Part shown: piece by piece, positions 26,537 through 35,185 of the stretch
Position numbering within the stretch: position 1 is the stretch's first letter
Layout of the letters: every line of letters begins with the position of its first letter
Source: Comamonadaceae bacterium
GTDB lineage: Bacteria; Pseudomonadota; Gammaproteobacteria; Burkholderiales; Burkholderiaceae_C
Length of the DNA stretch: 64,000 bases
Assembly: GCA_947454955.1 (NCBI GenBank)
Contig: CANGLW010000001.1
Coordinates: 1-64,000 of the forward strand
Direction: 5' to 3'
Translations under genes and position numbers: made by a program
Notes under the pieces: generated by a model
What the model was told of the DNA's origin: nothing
The model's database searches: none
Seen by the model: only the letters and a program-made list of their open reading frames with translations

Positions 26537-26869
26537 TTATCGCAGCGAGCCGTACAGCACCAGCAGCAACGTGCCGGTGAGCAAGCCAGGCACCAAGCGG
26601 CGCTTGGGGCTGGAGACCATCACCCCCACACTCAAAGCACTCACCAACACACGCACCCACAAAGGCACGGTGGACAGCGGCCCCAAGGGCAAGATGATCA
26701 TGCGCACCACCAGGGCAGCCACCATGGCGTAAGTGACGGCCGAGAGCCAGCGAAAAATTTCGCTTTCCTGGTCAATGCGACCTGACAACGCCACCCCCAC
26801 CGCGCGGCAGATGTAGGTGCCCAAAGTGGCGGCCATCAAGGCCCCCCAGGTGCCCCAGCTGTCCATCAT
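26537..26869 (-). CDS. azlD: AzlD family membrane protein
   Basis: 110 residues with about four hydrophobic segments, normal for the small partner of AzlC in branched-chain amino acid export. The ATG at 26869 overlaps the azlC stop (ATGA), so the pair is translationally coupled. Typical pattern: ALMAATLGTYICRA near the N-terminus, RWLSAVTYAMVAALVVRM in the middle. Confidence 0.9.
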   Translation of the reverse strand: MMDSWGTWGALMAATLGTYICRAVGVALSGRIDQESEIFRWLSAVTYAMVAALVVRMIILPLGPLSTVPLWVRVLVSALSVGVMVSSPKRRLVPGLLTGTLLLVLYGSLR

Positions 26870-27597
26870 GCGGATACCCCGCGCACACGGCGGATGAAGC
26901 GTTTGTCCACCCAATACGCAAACGACCCCGCCACCAAACCGGTGGTGAGCAAGCTGGTGTCACGGTCCAAGGTGTAAAACATGGGACCTAGCAAACAGCC
27001 CACCAGAATGGCCAAGCGGTTGGCCCAGGGCTTGACCTCGGTGAAAGTCAGCAAAAAAAACAGCGGGTTGATGAACAGCAACCCCAAAGTGACCGGTGCC
27101 GACACCTGCCCCGCAATCACATACCCCAGCGCGGTGCCAGGCACCGAGATGAGCCAACAAGGAAAGGCCAAGCCTAGGAAGTAGCTCAAGCGGTACTGCG
27201 GCGCCATGTGGGCAAACTCGCGCATGGACACCGCCCAGGCGGTCATGGCCATCATATGCACCGAGGCAAACAACTTGGGGTTGCGGTCTTTCTCATGCAG
27301 CTGCGGAAACAGCGTGACCGCCATGGTGATGAAGCGCGTGGAGGTGAGCGAAACCGCCAACCCAATAGCCAAGAGCGATGAGCCGGTGATGATCATCTCC
27401 AGCATGACCACTTGGCCGGGCAAGGCAAACATCAGAAAGCTCGTGGCTGTGGCAAACCAAACGTCCAGGTTGTTGGCGCGGCACATGGCGCCAAAACCAA
27501 TCATGCCGGTGAACAGCACCAGCACGGGCGCGCCCATCGCATCGCGCACACCCTGACGCAAAGCCGCTTGGCGACTTTCAAAACGGTGTTCTGACAT
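26866..27597 (-). CDS. azlC: AzlC family branched-chain amino acid exporter
   Basis: 243 residues with several transmembrane segments and the AzlC pattern (GAMCRANNLDVW, FALPGQVVMLEM, TSTRFITMAVTLFP). AzlC and AzlD together export branched-chain or related amino acids. Its ATG overlaps the stop of the large DUF349 gene by one base and its own stop overlaps azlD, so the three genes form one transcript. Substrate is inferred from the family. Confidence 0.9.
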   Translation of the reverse strand: MSEHRFESRQAALRQGVRDAMGAPVLVLFTGMIGFGAMCRANNLDVWFATATSFLMFALPGQVVMLEMIITGSSLLAIGLAVSLTSTRFITMAVTLFPQLHEKDRNPKLFASVHMMAMTAWAVSMREFAHMAPQYRLSYFLGLAFPCWLISVPGTALGYVIAGQVSAPVTLGLLFINPLFFLLTFTEVKPWANRLAILVGCLLGPMFYTLDRDTSLLTTGLVAGSFAYWVDKRFIRRVRGVSA

Positions 27598-30434
27598 CAA
27601 CGACGCAAGAGTTGTTTGAGCACGTTTTGCAAACGACGCGCCTCGGCCTCACCCCAAGCACCGGACAGTACCCGCGCCACATCCTGCCCCCAAGTCTGCG
27701 CGGGTGGCGCGTCGTTGCGGCGGGTGAGCAACTGCAATTGCAAGGCGCGGCGCGCGTCCAACTGCTCGGCGGGGGTTGGCACCTCTGCGGCGAGTTCCAA
27801 GCGCAGCAAGGCTTCATCCGCCGCTTTGGCAGGGCTGCTCAAAGCTTGCGTCCACAAGCCGCGCACGCCGGCGCTCACACGGGGTCCCAAGGCTTGCGCG
27901 GCAGGCAATTGCGCGGGGTCGCGTTGCTCCCAGGCTTGTAGCAAATGGGTGAGCACCTCGCCGTGCGCCTGGGCAGCCAGTTTTTTCAAAGCCAGTTGCG
28001 CTTGCTCCATGGCGTTGCGTTGGGCGCGGAAAGCTGCATCGCCCAAACGCGGTGTATCGAAGGCGGGACGTGCACGCTCGCCACGGCCATCGCGTTCTGC
28101 CCAGCGGTCGCCGGGGCGGCCACGTTGCTCAGCACCACGCGGGTCGGGGCCACCGCGTTGGTCGCGACCATCACGTTCGGGCCGACCGGATCGTGCGCCA
28201 CGACCAGCAGGGGCAGGCTCGGTGCGCTTTTGGCCAGGACGGTCGTCGCCGCGCACTGCCACCACCGGTTTGCGGGGTGCGGGTGCGGGTGCGACCACAG
28301 GAGGCTGAGTCACTTCGGTGGCATCCCTTGTGTCTGCACTGGCTTGACTGGGTGCGTCAGAGGGAGCTTCAGCGGGTGCATCAGAGGTGGCTTCAGCGGC
28401 TGCATCAGGCGTACCAGCAGCTTCTTGGCTGGCTTGTGTCGATGCTTCGCCTGAGGGTGCTGACGGCTCGGTAGATTCAACAGACTGAGTAGCAGGCGCT
28501 ACAACTTCAGGAGCAGCTGCAGCTTTCTGGATGGGTTCTGCAGCCTGTTTGGCTTCATCCACATGTCGGGCGTGCAAAGCATCATCGAGGGCCTGCATGG
28601 CCGCGCGGATGGTTTGCGCATCGCCACTGGCATTGGCTTGCTCCAAGGCTTTGGCGGCTTCCATCACGCGTTTGTCAAAAGCGCTGGCAGAACCCGCAGC
28701 TTTTTCGCGCTCGGCGGTTTTGCGGTTGAAAGCGTCGTCGATGGGCTGGCGAAAAGCATCCCACAACTTTTGTTCTTGGCGGCGATCCAGCGGCACGCGG
28801 TGGGCCTCGGCCTGCCAACTTTGCTGCAAGGCTTTGATGGCATCGACCCGCAGCACAGGCGCGGCACCCAGCACCTTGGCCTGCTCAATCAAAGCCTGGC
28901 GCTGTGCCAGGCTGGCCTGCTGCAAAGTCACCAAGGGGGCCTGAGCTTGGGTCATGGCGTCTTTCCACTGGCCTTGCATCTCGGCAAAGGCTTTCTCGCC
29001 CAAGTGACCCGCATTGCGCCAGCGTTCATTGAACTGCTGCAGCACGCGGGCAAAACCTTTCCAGTCGTCGTCTTTGGCGGTGGTGTTGTCTGCGGCCCAG
29101 GCTTGCAGCTCGGCCAAGAGCGCCACACGCTGGGCTTTGTGCTCCGCTGCTTCGGTTTTGATTTTGTCGATCCAGGCTTGCACCTGTTTGTAGGCTTCGT
29201 TGCAAGCCTCGTCAAAACGCTTCCACAAGCTGTGGTTGGGCACCCCACCTTGGTCGGTTTGTTTCCATTGCTCGCGCAGTTGGCGCAAGGTCTCTTGCAG
29301 CTTGCGACCGCCCAGGGCTTGACCCGCAGGACGCTTGAGCAAGCCTTCGGCTTTTTGAATCAACTCCTGACGCAGTTGGTCGGCGCGCCAGCGTTGCCAG
29401 CTCTCCAACTCGCCCTCAGCTGCCAGCGCAGTTTGGGCTTGATGCTCCAGCGCATCGTCAATCACCCGGGCATGGGTTTTGAGCACTTGGCGCAAAGCCG
29501 CTGCGGCACTGGCGCTGGCTTTGCCATGGCCTTGGGCCATCTCTTGCTCTAGTTTTGAGAGCACCTCTTGCACAGCAGCTGTGGCCTGCGCTTTGGTTTC
29601 AGGGTCTACCGCTGCTTTGGGCTCTTTCGGTGCTTTGGCCGGTTTGGGCGCATCAGCCGCTGGCAAACCGCGCAAGGCACGAATTTCATCGGCCCACACG
29701 GGCACGCTGGGCAAAGGGGCTTGGGCATCGTCAGCCGCGGTGCTGGTGGCGGCCAAGGCGCTGCTGAAAGCGTCCCACACCAATTGCAATTGGCTGAGCG
29801 ACGCTTGCAGTTGCGGCGCAAAGCGCACATCCACACTGGCCCAGTTGGCGTCTTGCTGCAAGGTGGTGGCTTGGGCTTGCCAATGCGATACGTCTTGCTG
29901 CAGTTGTTCGGCCGCGGCCTGGGCTTCGCGCCAGGGTTTGGTAGAAAGTGTTTCGATGCGCTGCGCCAAAAGCACCGCTGCTTCTCGCTGCACCTGCACA
30001 TGATGCTGCAGGTCTTCAATGACTTTGACGCGCTCAATCAACTGGTTTTTCAAGCCGGCCAAGGGTTCGCGGCTCAGGGGCGCACCGGCTTTGGCGGCAT
30101 CGCGTTGCCAGGCCATGGCATCGGCCACGTTCAAACGGCCCAGGTCCAACAAGGCCTGGGCTTTGGCAGCCCACTCCGCGCCGATGGTGTCTTGGCTGCG
30201 GGTGCGTTTGATCTCGTCGAGTTTTTCGCGCAAAGGCTTCACGGCGCCTTTGTCTTTCACGCTGAGTTCACGGAAAACCTCTTGCATCAACTCCAGCGTG
30301 GGTTCGGTGGCCAACCATTCGCGGACGCGCGAGGCCCGCTCCCCGGAGGTGGCAGCAGAAAATGCCCCGCCGGTTAAATCGTCGAGCATTTGGGGCGTGT
30401 GGCGGGCATCGGTCATGGGGGTCACATCTGACAT
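27597..30434 (-). CDS. Large DUF349 protein with RG-rich disordered region
   Basis: 945 residues from ATG 30434; an ATG six codons further in is also possible. The first 630 residues are mostly helical with repeated DUF349-type segments (for example LWKRFDEACNEAYKQVQAW and DDWKGFARVLQQFNERWRNAG). A Pro/Ala/Ser/Thr/Glu-rich stretch (about 640-735) and a strongly basic Arg/Gly-rich stretch (about 745-815, RGxRSGRPERDGR type) follow, then a helical C-terminal part. DUF349 proteins have no settled function; the Arg/Gly region suggests RNA or nucleic-acid contact. It is upstream of azlCD in the same transcript. A 17-bp palindromic repeat (28498-28514) lies in the low-complexity part. Confidence 0.85.
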   Translation of the reverse strand: MSDVTPMTDARHTPQMLDDLTGGAFSAATSGERASRVREWLATEPTLELMQEVFRELSVKDKGAVKPLREKLDEIKRTRSQDTIGAEWAAKAQALLDLGRLNVADAMAWQRDAAKAGAPLSREPLAGLKNQLIERVKVIEDLQHHVQVQREAAVLLAQRIETLSTKPWREAQAAAEQLQQDVSHWQAQATTLQQDANWASVDVRFAPQLQASLSQLQLVWDAFSSALAATSTAADDAQAPLPSVPVWADEIRALRGLPAADAPKPAKAPKEPKAAVDPETKAQATAAVQEVLSKLEQEMAQGHGKASASAAAALRQVLKTHARVIDDALEHQAQTALAAEGELESWQRWRADQLRQELIQKAEGLLKRPAGQALGGRKLQETLRQLREQWKQTDQGGVPNHSLWKRFDEACNEAYKQVQAWIDKIKTEAAEHKAQRVALLAELQAWAADNTTAKDDDWKGFARVLQQFNERWRNAGHLGEKAFAEMQGQWKDAMTQAQAPLVTLQQASLAQRQALIEQAKVLGAAPVLRVDAIKALQQSWQAEAHRVPLDRRQEQKLWDAFRQPIDDAFNRKTAEREKAAGSASAFDKRVMEAAKALEQANASGDAQTIRAAMQALDDALHARHVDEAKQAAEPIQKAAAAPEVVAPATQSVESTEPSAPSGEASTQASQEAAGTPDAAAEATSDAPAEAPSDAPSQASADTRDATEVTQPPVVAPAPAPRKPVVAVRGDDRPGQKRTEPAPAGRGARSGRPERDGRDQRGGPDPRGAEQRGRPGDRWAERDGRGERARPAFDTPRLGDAAFRAQRNAMEQAQLALKKLAAQAHGEVLTHLLQAWEQRDPAQLPAAQALGPRVSAGVRGLWTQALSSPAKAADEALLRLELAAEVPTPAEQLDARRALQLQLLTRRNDAPPAQTWGQDVARVLSGAWGEAEARRLQNVLKQLLRR
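28498..28514. repeat. 17-bp palindromic repeat, copy 3 (in DUF349 gene)
   Basis: GCTAC-AACTTCA-GGAGC, preceded by CAGGC as in copy 2. It lies in the low-complexity coding region. Confidence 0.5.
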
Positions 30435-30489
30435 GTAAAACGTGTATTTTCGCTGGGTTTGACAAGCCACCCCGAAATTTCGGTCGTCA

Positions 30490-30720
30490 CAAGAAAAAAC
30501 CCGGCGTCGGGCCTGAAGCCTTGACGCCGGGTTGGACGGTCAGACCAAGCTGAAGCCGTCGGGCTTGGGCTCAGGAGAGTTTGATGTCCACCTGGCCCGG
30601 GAGCAAGGGATTGCTCCCTGGTTTTGACAACCTCGCCGCGGGGGCTTCATCACAAGCCTGGCGGTTCGGTCATCGGTCTGCTGCACAGACAAGCCCACTG
30701 TAGCCAAGGCTCGAAAGTTT
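30490..30720 (-). ncRNA. Probable structured minus-strand RNA ending in a strong terminator
   Basis: Within a 558-bp gene-free gap the minus strand can form several hairpins: GTCTG/CAGAC, GGGAGCAA/TTGCTCCC (perfect, 4-nt loop), CCAAGC/GCTTGG, and finally AACCCGGCGTC/GACGCCGGGTT followed by six T. No annotated gene on this strand would use that terminator. A 63-codon frame over the region has no recognisable family. No clear promoter was found upstream, so the 5' end is a guess. It is not recognised as RNase P, tmRNA, SRP RNA or 6S RNA. Confidence 0.4.
30493..30543 (-). terminator. Rho-independent terminator with 11-bp stem
   Basis: Arms at 30498-30508 and 30533-30543 pair perfectly over 11 bp; reading the minus strand, T-rich sequence follows. 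It faces away from the lytic transglycosylase gene and so implies a minus-strand transcript starting between it and about 30830. Confidence 0.8.
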
Positions 30721-30808
30721 GGCTTGGCCATGTTTCTATGCCGCTGATTTTTGTCATTGGATAAACGTTCTCAAGTCTTGGCTGGGGATGCCGTAGCACC
30801 AATTATTT

Positions 30809-30832
30809 GAATAACGATCAAATTTGTTATTC
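30809..30832. promoter_or_regulatory. Inverted repeat adjoining the promoter of the lytic transglycosylase gene
   Basis: Perfect 7-bp arms GAATAAC and GTTATTC separated by 10 bp, ending one base before the -35 hexamer. The position suits binding by a regulator; which one is unknown. Confidence 0.45.
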
Positions 30833-30861
30833 TTGACAGATCTATTCAATCCAACTAAAAT
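30833..30861 (+). promoter_or_regulatory. Sigma70 promoter for the lytic transglycosylase gene
   Basis: A consensus -35 TTGACA (30833-30838), 17-bp spacer and -10 TAAAAT (30856-30861). Transcription should begin near 30868, leaving a 5' leader of about 125 nt. Confidence 0.8.
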
Positions 30862-30992
30862 CCGCATCAATACATCAGCCCACAGCGGCAACCTCGACAA
30901 CAGGCCCAAGCCTGAATCTGGCTTAAGCGGTCAGACGTCACACCCCACACCAAGCCATCAACGCCCAGGCGTCGCAGCAAGGAAGGATCAAC

Positions 30993-31775
30993 ATGACAGC
31001 ATTGAGCACCGTCAGGAACGGTCTGGCCACGTTTGCCAAAGACATCGCCCAAGGATTTTTTGAAATCACCCACAACGGCTTTGCCCTGTTGGGCTTGGGC
31101 GTGATGTTCGCGGGCATTGCCCTGAGCACCCAGCCCGAGTTGCGCCAGGCCGGCGAGATCCAGCTCATGAGCTGGCTGCAAATGCGCCAAATTGAGGCCA
31201 ATGGCATCGAGTTCCAGCCTGACGCGATCGAGCGCGCCACGGCCACCAACCCGGCCAAGCTGCCCAAAGAACAAGCCGCGCTGGCCAATTGGCTCAGCCG
31301 CAAATACCGCGTGGCCCCCGAGCCGGTGAGCGCTCTGGTGAAAGAAGCGTTTGCGTTGCAGAAAAAAACCAAGCTCGACCCCACCCTGGTGTTGGCAGTG
31401 ATGGCGGTGGAATCTGGCTTCAACCCCTTTGCCCAAAGCCCGGTGGGTGCCCAAGGCCTGATGCAGGTCATGACCCAGGTGCATGCCGACAAGTTTGAGG
31501 GCTTTGGAGGCAAACTCGCCACCTTTGACCCGGTGAGCAACATGCGCGTGGGCGCCAAAGTGCTGCGCGACGCGGTGGACCGCAACGGCTCGGTCGAGGG
31601 TGGTTTGCGTGCTTATGTGGGCGCCAGTACCCTGGAAGACGACGGCGGCTACGTGCAAAAAGTGCTGATTGAGCAAGCCCGTCTGCAAGACGTGTTGGCT
31701 GGCAAAGCCGTGCCCATGACCAGCGTGTCCCTCAAAGCCGCACCGGCTTCAACGCCAAAGCTGCTGAGCTCCTGA
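30993..31775 (+). CDS. Lytic transglycosylase domain protein
   Basis: 260 residues. An N-terminal membrane anchor (about 27-45) replaces a cleaved signal. The SLT-type domain spans about 110-240: the catalytic Glu is in VESGFNP, followed by SPVGAQGLMQVM and, later, GLRAYVGAS. It should cleave peptidoglycan glycan strands to anhydromuramyl products at the outer face of the inner membrane. The gene has its own near-consensus promoter and an unusually long leader. The ZTP riboswitch of glyA begins about 15 bp after its stop codon. Confidence 0.88.
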   Translation: MTALSTVRNGLATFAKDIAQGFFEITHNGFALLGLGVMFAGIALSTQPELRQAGEIQLMSWLQMRQIEANGIEFQPDAIERATATNPAKLPKEQAALANWLSRKYRVAPEPVSALVKEAFALQKKTKLDPTLVLAVMAVESGFNPFAQSPVGAQGLMQVMTQVHADKFEGFGGKLATFDPVSNMRVGAKVLRDAVDRNGSVEGGLRAYVGASTLEDDGGYVQKVLIEQARLQDVLAGKAVPMTSVSLKAAPASTPKLLSS

Positions 31776-31790
31776 CTCAGCTAAACTAGA

Positions 31791-31912
31791 GCGGTACGCA
31801 ACTGGCGATAAGCGTGCGGGCCTAGCCCGGCGTCAGGTGGGACACCACCATGAAGCGTACCGTCGGGTCGCAAGCCTGATGTTCAGCCGTGCGCCTGGGC
31901 ACCCTCACCTGT
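31791..31912 (+). promoter_or_regulatory. ZMP/ZTP riboswitch (pfl motif) upstream of glyA
   Basis: The leader shows the pfl-motif landmarks in order: ACTGGCG (31801-31807), AGGTGGGACACCACC, and the 3' core GCCGTGCGCCTGGGCA (about 31886-31901). CGGTACGC at 31792-31799 pairs perfectly with GCGTACCG at 31855-31862, closing the first helix. A further hairpin CCTCAC/GTGAGG (31903-31918) follows and could be the expression platform. ZTP signals folate shortage for one-carbon transfer, and glyA is a standard target, so it should raise GlyA synthesis when 10-formyl-tetrahydrofolate is low. Confidence 0.88.
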
Positions 31913-31940
31913 GTGAGGTCCCCTGTTTCATCCGACCGCC

Positions 31941-33185
31941 ATGTACAACCGCAACATCCTCGTCGAACAAACCGATCCCGAACTCTGGGCAGCCATTCAG
32001 GCCGAGAACGCCCGCCAGGAACACCACATTGAGCTGATTGCCAGCGAGAACTACGCCTCGCCTGCGGTCATGGCCGCACAAGGCTCGCAGCTCACCAACA
32101 AATACGCTGAGGGCTACCCCGGCAAGCGCTACTACGGTGGTTGCGAGCACGTGGACGTGGCCGAGCAGCTCGCCATTGACCGCGTGAAGAAAATTTTCGG
32201 TGCCGATGCGGCCAACGTGCAACCGCACTGCGGCGCCTCGGCCAATGAGGCTGTTTTCCTGGCCTTCTTGAAGCCCGGTGACACCATCATGGGCATGAGC
32301 CTGGCCGAAGGCGGTCACCTCACCCACGGCATGCCACTGAACATGTCGGGCAAGTGGTTCAACGTGGTGTCGTATGGCTTGGATGCGAACGAAGCCATCG
32401 ACTACGAAGCCATGGAGCGCAAAGCCCACGAAACCAAGCCCAAGCTCATCATTGCCGGTGCCTCGGCGTACAGCTTGCACATTGACTTTGAGCGTTTTGC
32501 CAAGGTGGCCAAAGACGTGGGTGCTATCTTTTTGGTAGACATGGCCCACTACGCCGGCTTGATTGCCGCAGGCGTCTACCCCAACCCGGTGCCCCATGCT
32601 GACGTGGTGACATCGACCACCCACAAGAGCTTGCGCGGTCCACGCGGCGGCATCATCTTGATGAAGGCCGAGCACGAAAAAGCCATCAACAGCGCCATCT
32701 TCCCCGGCCTGCAAGGCGGCCCGCTGATGCACGTGATTGCGGCCAAAGCGGTGGCCTTCAAAGAAGCGATGGATCCCGGCTTCAAGGCTTACCAGCAACA
32801 GGTCATCACCAACGCGCGCATCGTGGCCGAAACGCTCACGCAACGCGGTCTGCGCATCGTCAGCGGCGGCACCCAAAGCCATGTGATGTTGGTGGACCTG
32901 CGCGCCAAAGGCATCACCGGCAAAGAAGCCGAAGCGGTGCTGGGCGCAGCGCACATGACGATCAACAAGAACGCCATTCCCAACGACCCCGAAAAGCCCA
33001 TGGTCACCAGCGGCGTGCGGATTGGCACCCCCGCCATGACCACCCGCGGCTTCAAGGACGAGGAAGCCCGCGCCACCGCCCACCTGATTGCCGATGTGTT
33101 GGACAACCCGCGTGATGCGGCCAACATCGAGGCGGTGCGCGCCAAGGTGCACGCCTTGACCAGCCGCTTCCCGGTTTACAAATAA
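31941..33185 (+). CDS. glyA: Serine hydroxymethyltransferase
   Basis: 414 residues, full length. It interconverts serine and glycine with transfer of a one-carbon unit to tetrahydrofolate, using pyridoxal phosphate. Motifs: [38 protein letters not shown] and the PLP lysine in [14 protein letters not shown]. No Shine-Dalgarno is obvious before the ATG. Control by the ZTP riboswitch in the leader is likely. nrdR follows after 15 bp. Confidence 0.97.
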   Translation: MYNRNILVEQTDPELWAAIQAENARQEHHIELIASENYASPAVMAAQGSQLTNKYAEGYPGKRYYGGCEHVDVAEQLAIDRVKKIFGADAANVQPHCGASANEAVFLAFLKPGDTIMGMSLAEGGHLTHGMPLNMSGKWFNVVSYGLDANEAIDYEAMERKAHETKPKLIIAGASAYSLHIDFERFAKVAKDVGAIFLVDMAHYAGLIAAGVYPNPVPHADVVTSTTHKSLRGPRGGIILMKAEHEKAINSAIFPGLQGGPLMHVIAAKAVAFKEAMDPGFKAYQQQVITNARIVAETLTQRGLRIVSGGTQSHVMLVDLRAKGITGKEAEAVLGAAHMTINKNAIPNDPEKPMVTSGVRIGTPAMTTRGFKDEEARATAHLIADVLDNPRDAANIEAVRAKVHALTSRFPVYK

Positions 33186-33200
33186 GGCGCACAGCGGCTC

Positions 33201-33650
33201 ATGCGTTGCCCCTTTTGTCAAAACGCTGAGACGCAGGTGGTGGAGACCCGCATTTCCGAAGAAGGCGATTTCATACGCCGTCGCCGGCAGTGCGGGGCTT
33301 GCGACAAACGCTTCACCACCTACGAGCGGCCTGAGGTCAATTTCCCGGTCATCGTTAAAAAAGATGGCCGCCGCATTGAGTTCGAGCGCGTTAAATTACT
33401 GGCCAGCATGAACCTGGCGCTTCGCAAGCGCCCGGTGAGCACCGAGCAGGTGGATGGCGCGATCGAGCGCATCGAAGAAAAACTCCTCAACATGGGGGTG
33501 CGCGAAATTGCCTCCAACCGCATCGGCGAGTTGGTCATGCGCGAACTCAAAAAGCTCGACAAAGTGGCCTATGTGCGCTTTGCCAGCGTCTACCGCAGTT
33601 TTGAAGACATCGACGAATTCAAAACCCTGGTGGATGAGGTGCGCCGCTGA
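33201..33650 (+). CDS. nrdR: Transcriptional repressor of ribonucleotide reductase genes
   Basis: 149 residues. The N-terminal zinc ribbon has CPFC and CGACDKRF, and an ATP-cone domain (about 50-140) senses ATP/dATP. NrdR represses nrd operons when dATP is high. The order glyA-nrdR is common in Burkholderiales. No NrdR boxes were searched for outside the window. The stop is 1 bp from the next start codon, so the next gene is probably coupled. Confidence 0.97.
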   Translation: MRCPFCQNAETQVVETRISEEGDFIRRRRQCGACDKRFTTYERPEVNFPVIVKKDGRRIEFERVKLLASMNLALRKRPVSTEQVDGAIERIEEKLLNMGVREIASNRIGELVMRELKKLDKVAYVRFASVYRSFEDIDEFKTLVDEVRR

Positions 33651-33651
33651 C

Positions 33652-34203
33652 ATGAGCGCCCTGCCCGGCACCTTGCAACACGGCCAAGAGCCGCCTTCAG
33701 CCTGGGTTCAGCGTTGGGCCCATTTGCTTGAGCCCGGCAGCACGGTGCTGGATGTGGCCTGCGGTCACGGCCGTCACATGGCTTACTTGGCTGACTTAGG
33801 CCATCAGCTCACCGGCATTGACCGCAACGCAGAGGCACTGGCTTCAGCGGCTGCGCACGGCCGCGTGGTGCAAGCCGACATCGAAAACGGCCCTTGGCCA
33901 CTGAGCGAGACCTTTGATGGCCTGGTGGTCACCAACTACCTGTGGCGCGCCTTGTTTCCGCAGTTGTTGAGCGCTGTCAAACCCGGTGGCGTGGTGATTT
34001 ACGAAACCTTTGCCCAAGGCAACGAGAGCGTGGGCAAGCCCTCGCGCCCTGATTTTTTGCTGGCCCCGGGCGAGCTCCTTCAGGTTTTTTGTGATTGGCG
34101 TGTGGTGGCTTATGAACACGGTTTTTTGGCCAGCCCCGATCGCTATGTGCAACGCATCGTGGCCGTCAACGCGCACGAGCCACTGGCACGTTATGCCTTG
34201 TGA
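33652..34203 (+). CDS. Class I SAM-dependent methyltransferase
   Basis: 183 residues. The Rossmann motif VLDVACGHGRHMAYLA lies near residue 30, then GIDRNAEAL and a methyltransferase-like VTNYLWRALFPQLLSAVKPGG. It is small and related to TehB-like or UbiE-like methyltransferases; the substrate cannot be set. The start ATG lies one base after the nrdR stop. It is the third gene of glyA-nrdR-methyltransferase. Confidence 0.85.
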   Translation: MSALPGTLQHGQEPPSAWVQRWAHLLEPGSTVLDVACGHGRHMAYLADLGHQLTGIDRNAEALASAAAHGRVVQADIENGPWPLSETFDGLVVTNYLWRALFPQLLSAVKPGGVVIYETFAQGNESVGKPSRPDFLLAPGELLQVFCDWRVVAYEHGFLASPDRYVQRIVAVNAHEPLARYAL

Positions 34204-34274
34204 ATCCCGCTGGCGCCTGAAGCCCGGCGCACTGGCTAGAATCTATTTTTGATCTTTTATTCCCGGACACCACC

Positions 34275-35165
34275 ATGAGCCCCATCACCGGCAGCATCGT
34301 CGCCCTGGTCACGCCCTTGCATGAAGACGGCAGCGTGGACTACCCCACCCTGCGCAAACTCATCGACTGGCATGTCACCGAAGGCACCGACTGCATTGGC
34401 GTGGTGGGCACCACCGGCGAATCGCCCACGGTGAATGTGGAAGAGCACTGCGAGATCATCCGCGTCACGGTTGAGCAAACCCGCAAGCACGCCAAGCGTG
34501 TGCCGGTCATGGCCGGTTGTGGCGCCAACTCCACCGCCGAAGCCATTGAGCTGGCCAAGTTCGCCAAACAGGTGGGCGCTGATTGCCAACTGCAGGTGGT
34601 GCCCTACTACAACAAGCCCACCCAAGAGGGCCAGTACCTGCACTTCAAAGCCATCGCCGAAGCGGTGGACTTGCCCACCGTGCTCTACAACGTGCCGGGC
34701 CGCACCGTGGCCGATATGGCGCACGACACCGTGATGCGCTTGGCGCAGGTGGACGGCATCATCGGCATCAAAGAGGCCACCGGCAACATCGAGCGTGCGC
34801 AGTGGCTGATCCGCGAAGCACCGAAAGGCTTTGCGGTGTATTCGGGCGACGACCCGACCGCCGTGGCCTTGATGCTGTGCGGCGGCCAAGGCAATGTGAG
34901 CGTGACGGCCAATGTGGCCCCGCGCCTCATGCACGAGCTGTGCGTGGCCGCGATGGCTGGCGATGTGAAAACCGCCATGGCCATCCAATTCAAGCTCATG
35001 CCCGTGCACAAAAACTTGTTCATCGAACCCAACCCCATCCCGGTGAAATGGGCCATGAAGCGCATGGGTTTGTGCGGCGGCACCTTGCGCCTGCCCATGA
35101 CCCCCATGACTGCGACCAACGAACCTGTGGTGGAAGCCGCGCTGCGTGCGGCTGGCCTGCTCTGA
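34275..35165 (+). CDS. dapA: 4-hydroxy-tetrahydrodipicolinate synthase
   Basis: 296 residues. It condenses pyruvate with aspartate semialdehyde in lysine and diaminopimelate synthesis. Motifs: GTTGESPTV, the catalytic Tyr in [19 protein letters not shown] and the Schiff-base Lys in [11 protein letters not shown] possible -10 TAGAAT lies about 40 bp upstream. bamC follows after 20 bp, the same order as dapA-bamC (nlpB) in Escherichia coli. Confidence 0.96.
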   Translation: MSPITGSIVALVTPLHEDGSVDYPTLRKLIDWHVTEGTDCIGVVGTTGESPTVNVEEHCEIIRVTVEQTRKHAKRVPVMAGCGANSTAEAIELAKFAKQVGADCQLQVVPYYNKPTQEGQYLHFKAIAEAVDLPTVLYNVPGRTVADMAHDTVMRLAQVDGIIGIKEATGNIERAQWLIREAPKGFAVYSGDDPTAVALMLCGGQGNVSVTANVAPRLMHELCVAAMAGDVKTAMAIQFKLMPVHKNLFIEPNPIPVKWAMKRMGLCGGTLRLPMTPMTATNEPVVEAALRAAGLL

Positions 35166-35185
35166 TTTTTACAGTGAACACCTCC

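Noticed and set aside
30540-30731. 63-codon frame on the minus strand in the gap
   Set aside because: No family resemblance and no good ribosome site; the stem-loops and terminator fit an RNA better.
32523-32539. Possible seventh 17-bp palindrome in glyA
   Set aside because: GCTAT and GTAGA arms match only in part and the bases encode the conserved [10 protein letters not shown] segment, so protein constraint explains them.
31905-33221. 438-codon frame opposite glyA
   Set aside because: Shadow frame over a certain gene and its riboswitch end; no recognisable domain.
34583-35185. N-terminal extension of the bamC frame across dapA
   Set aside because: The true start is ATG 35186 with a lipoprotein signal; the extension is out-of-frame dapA.
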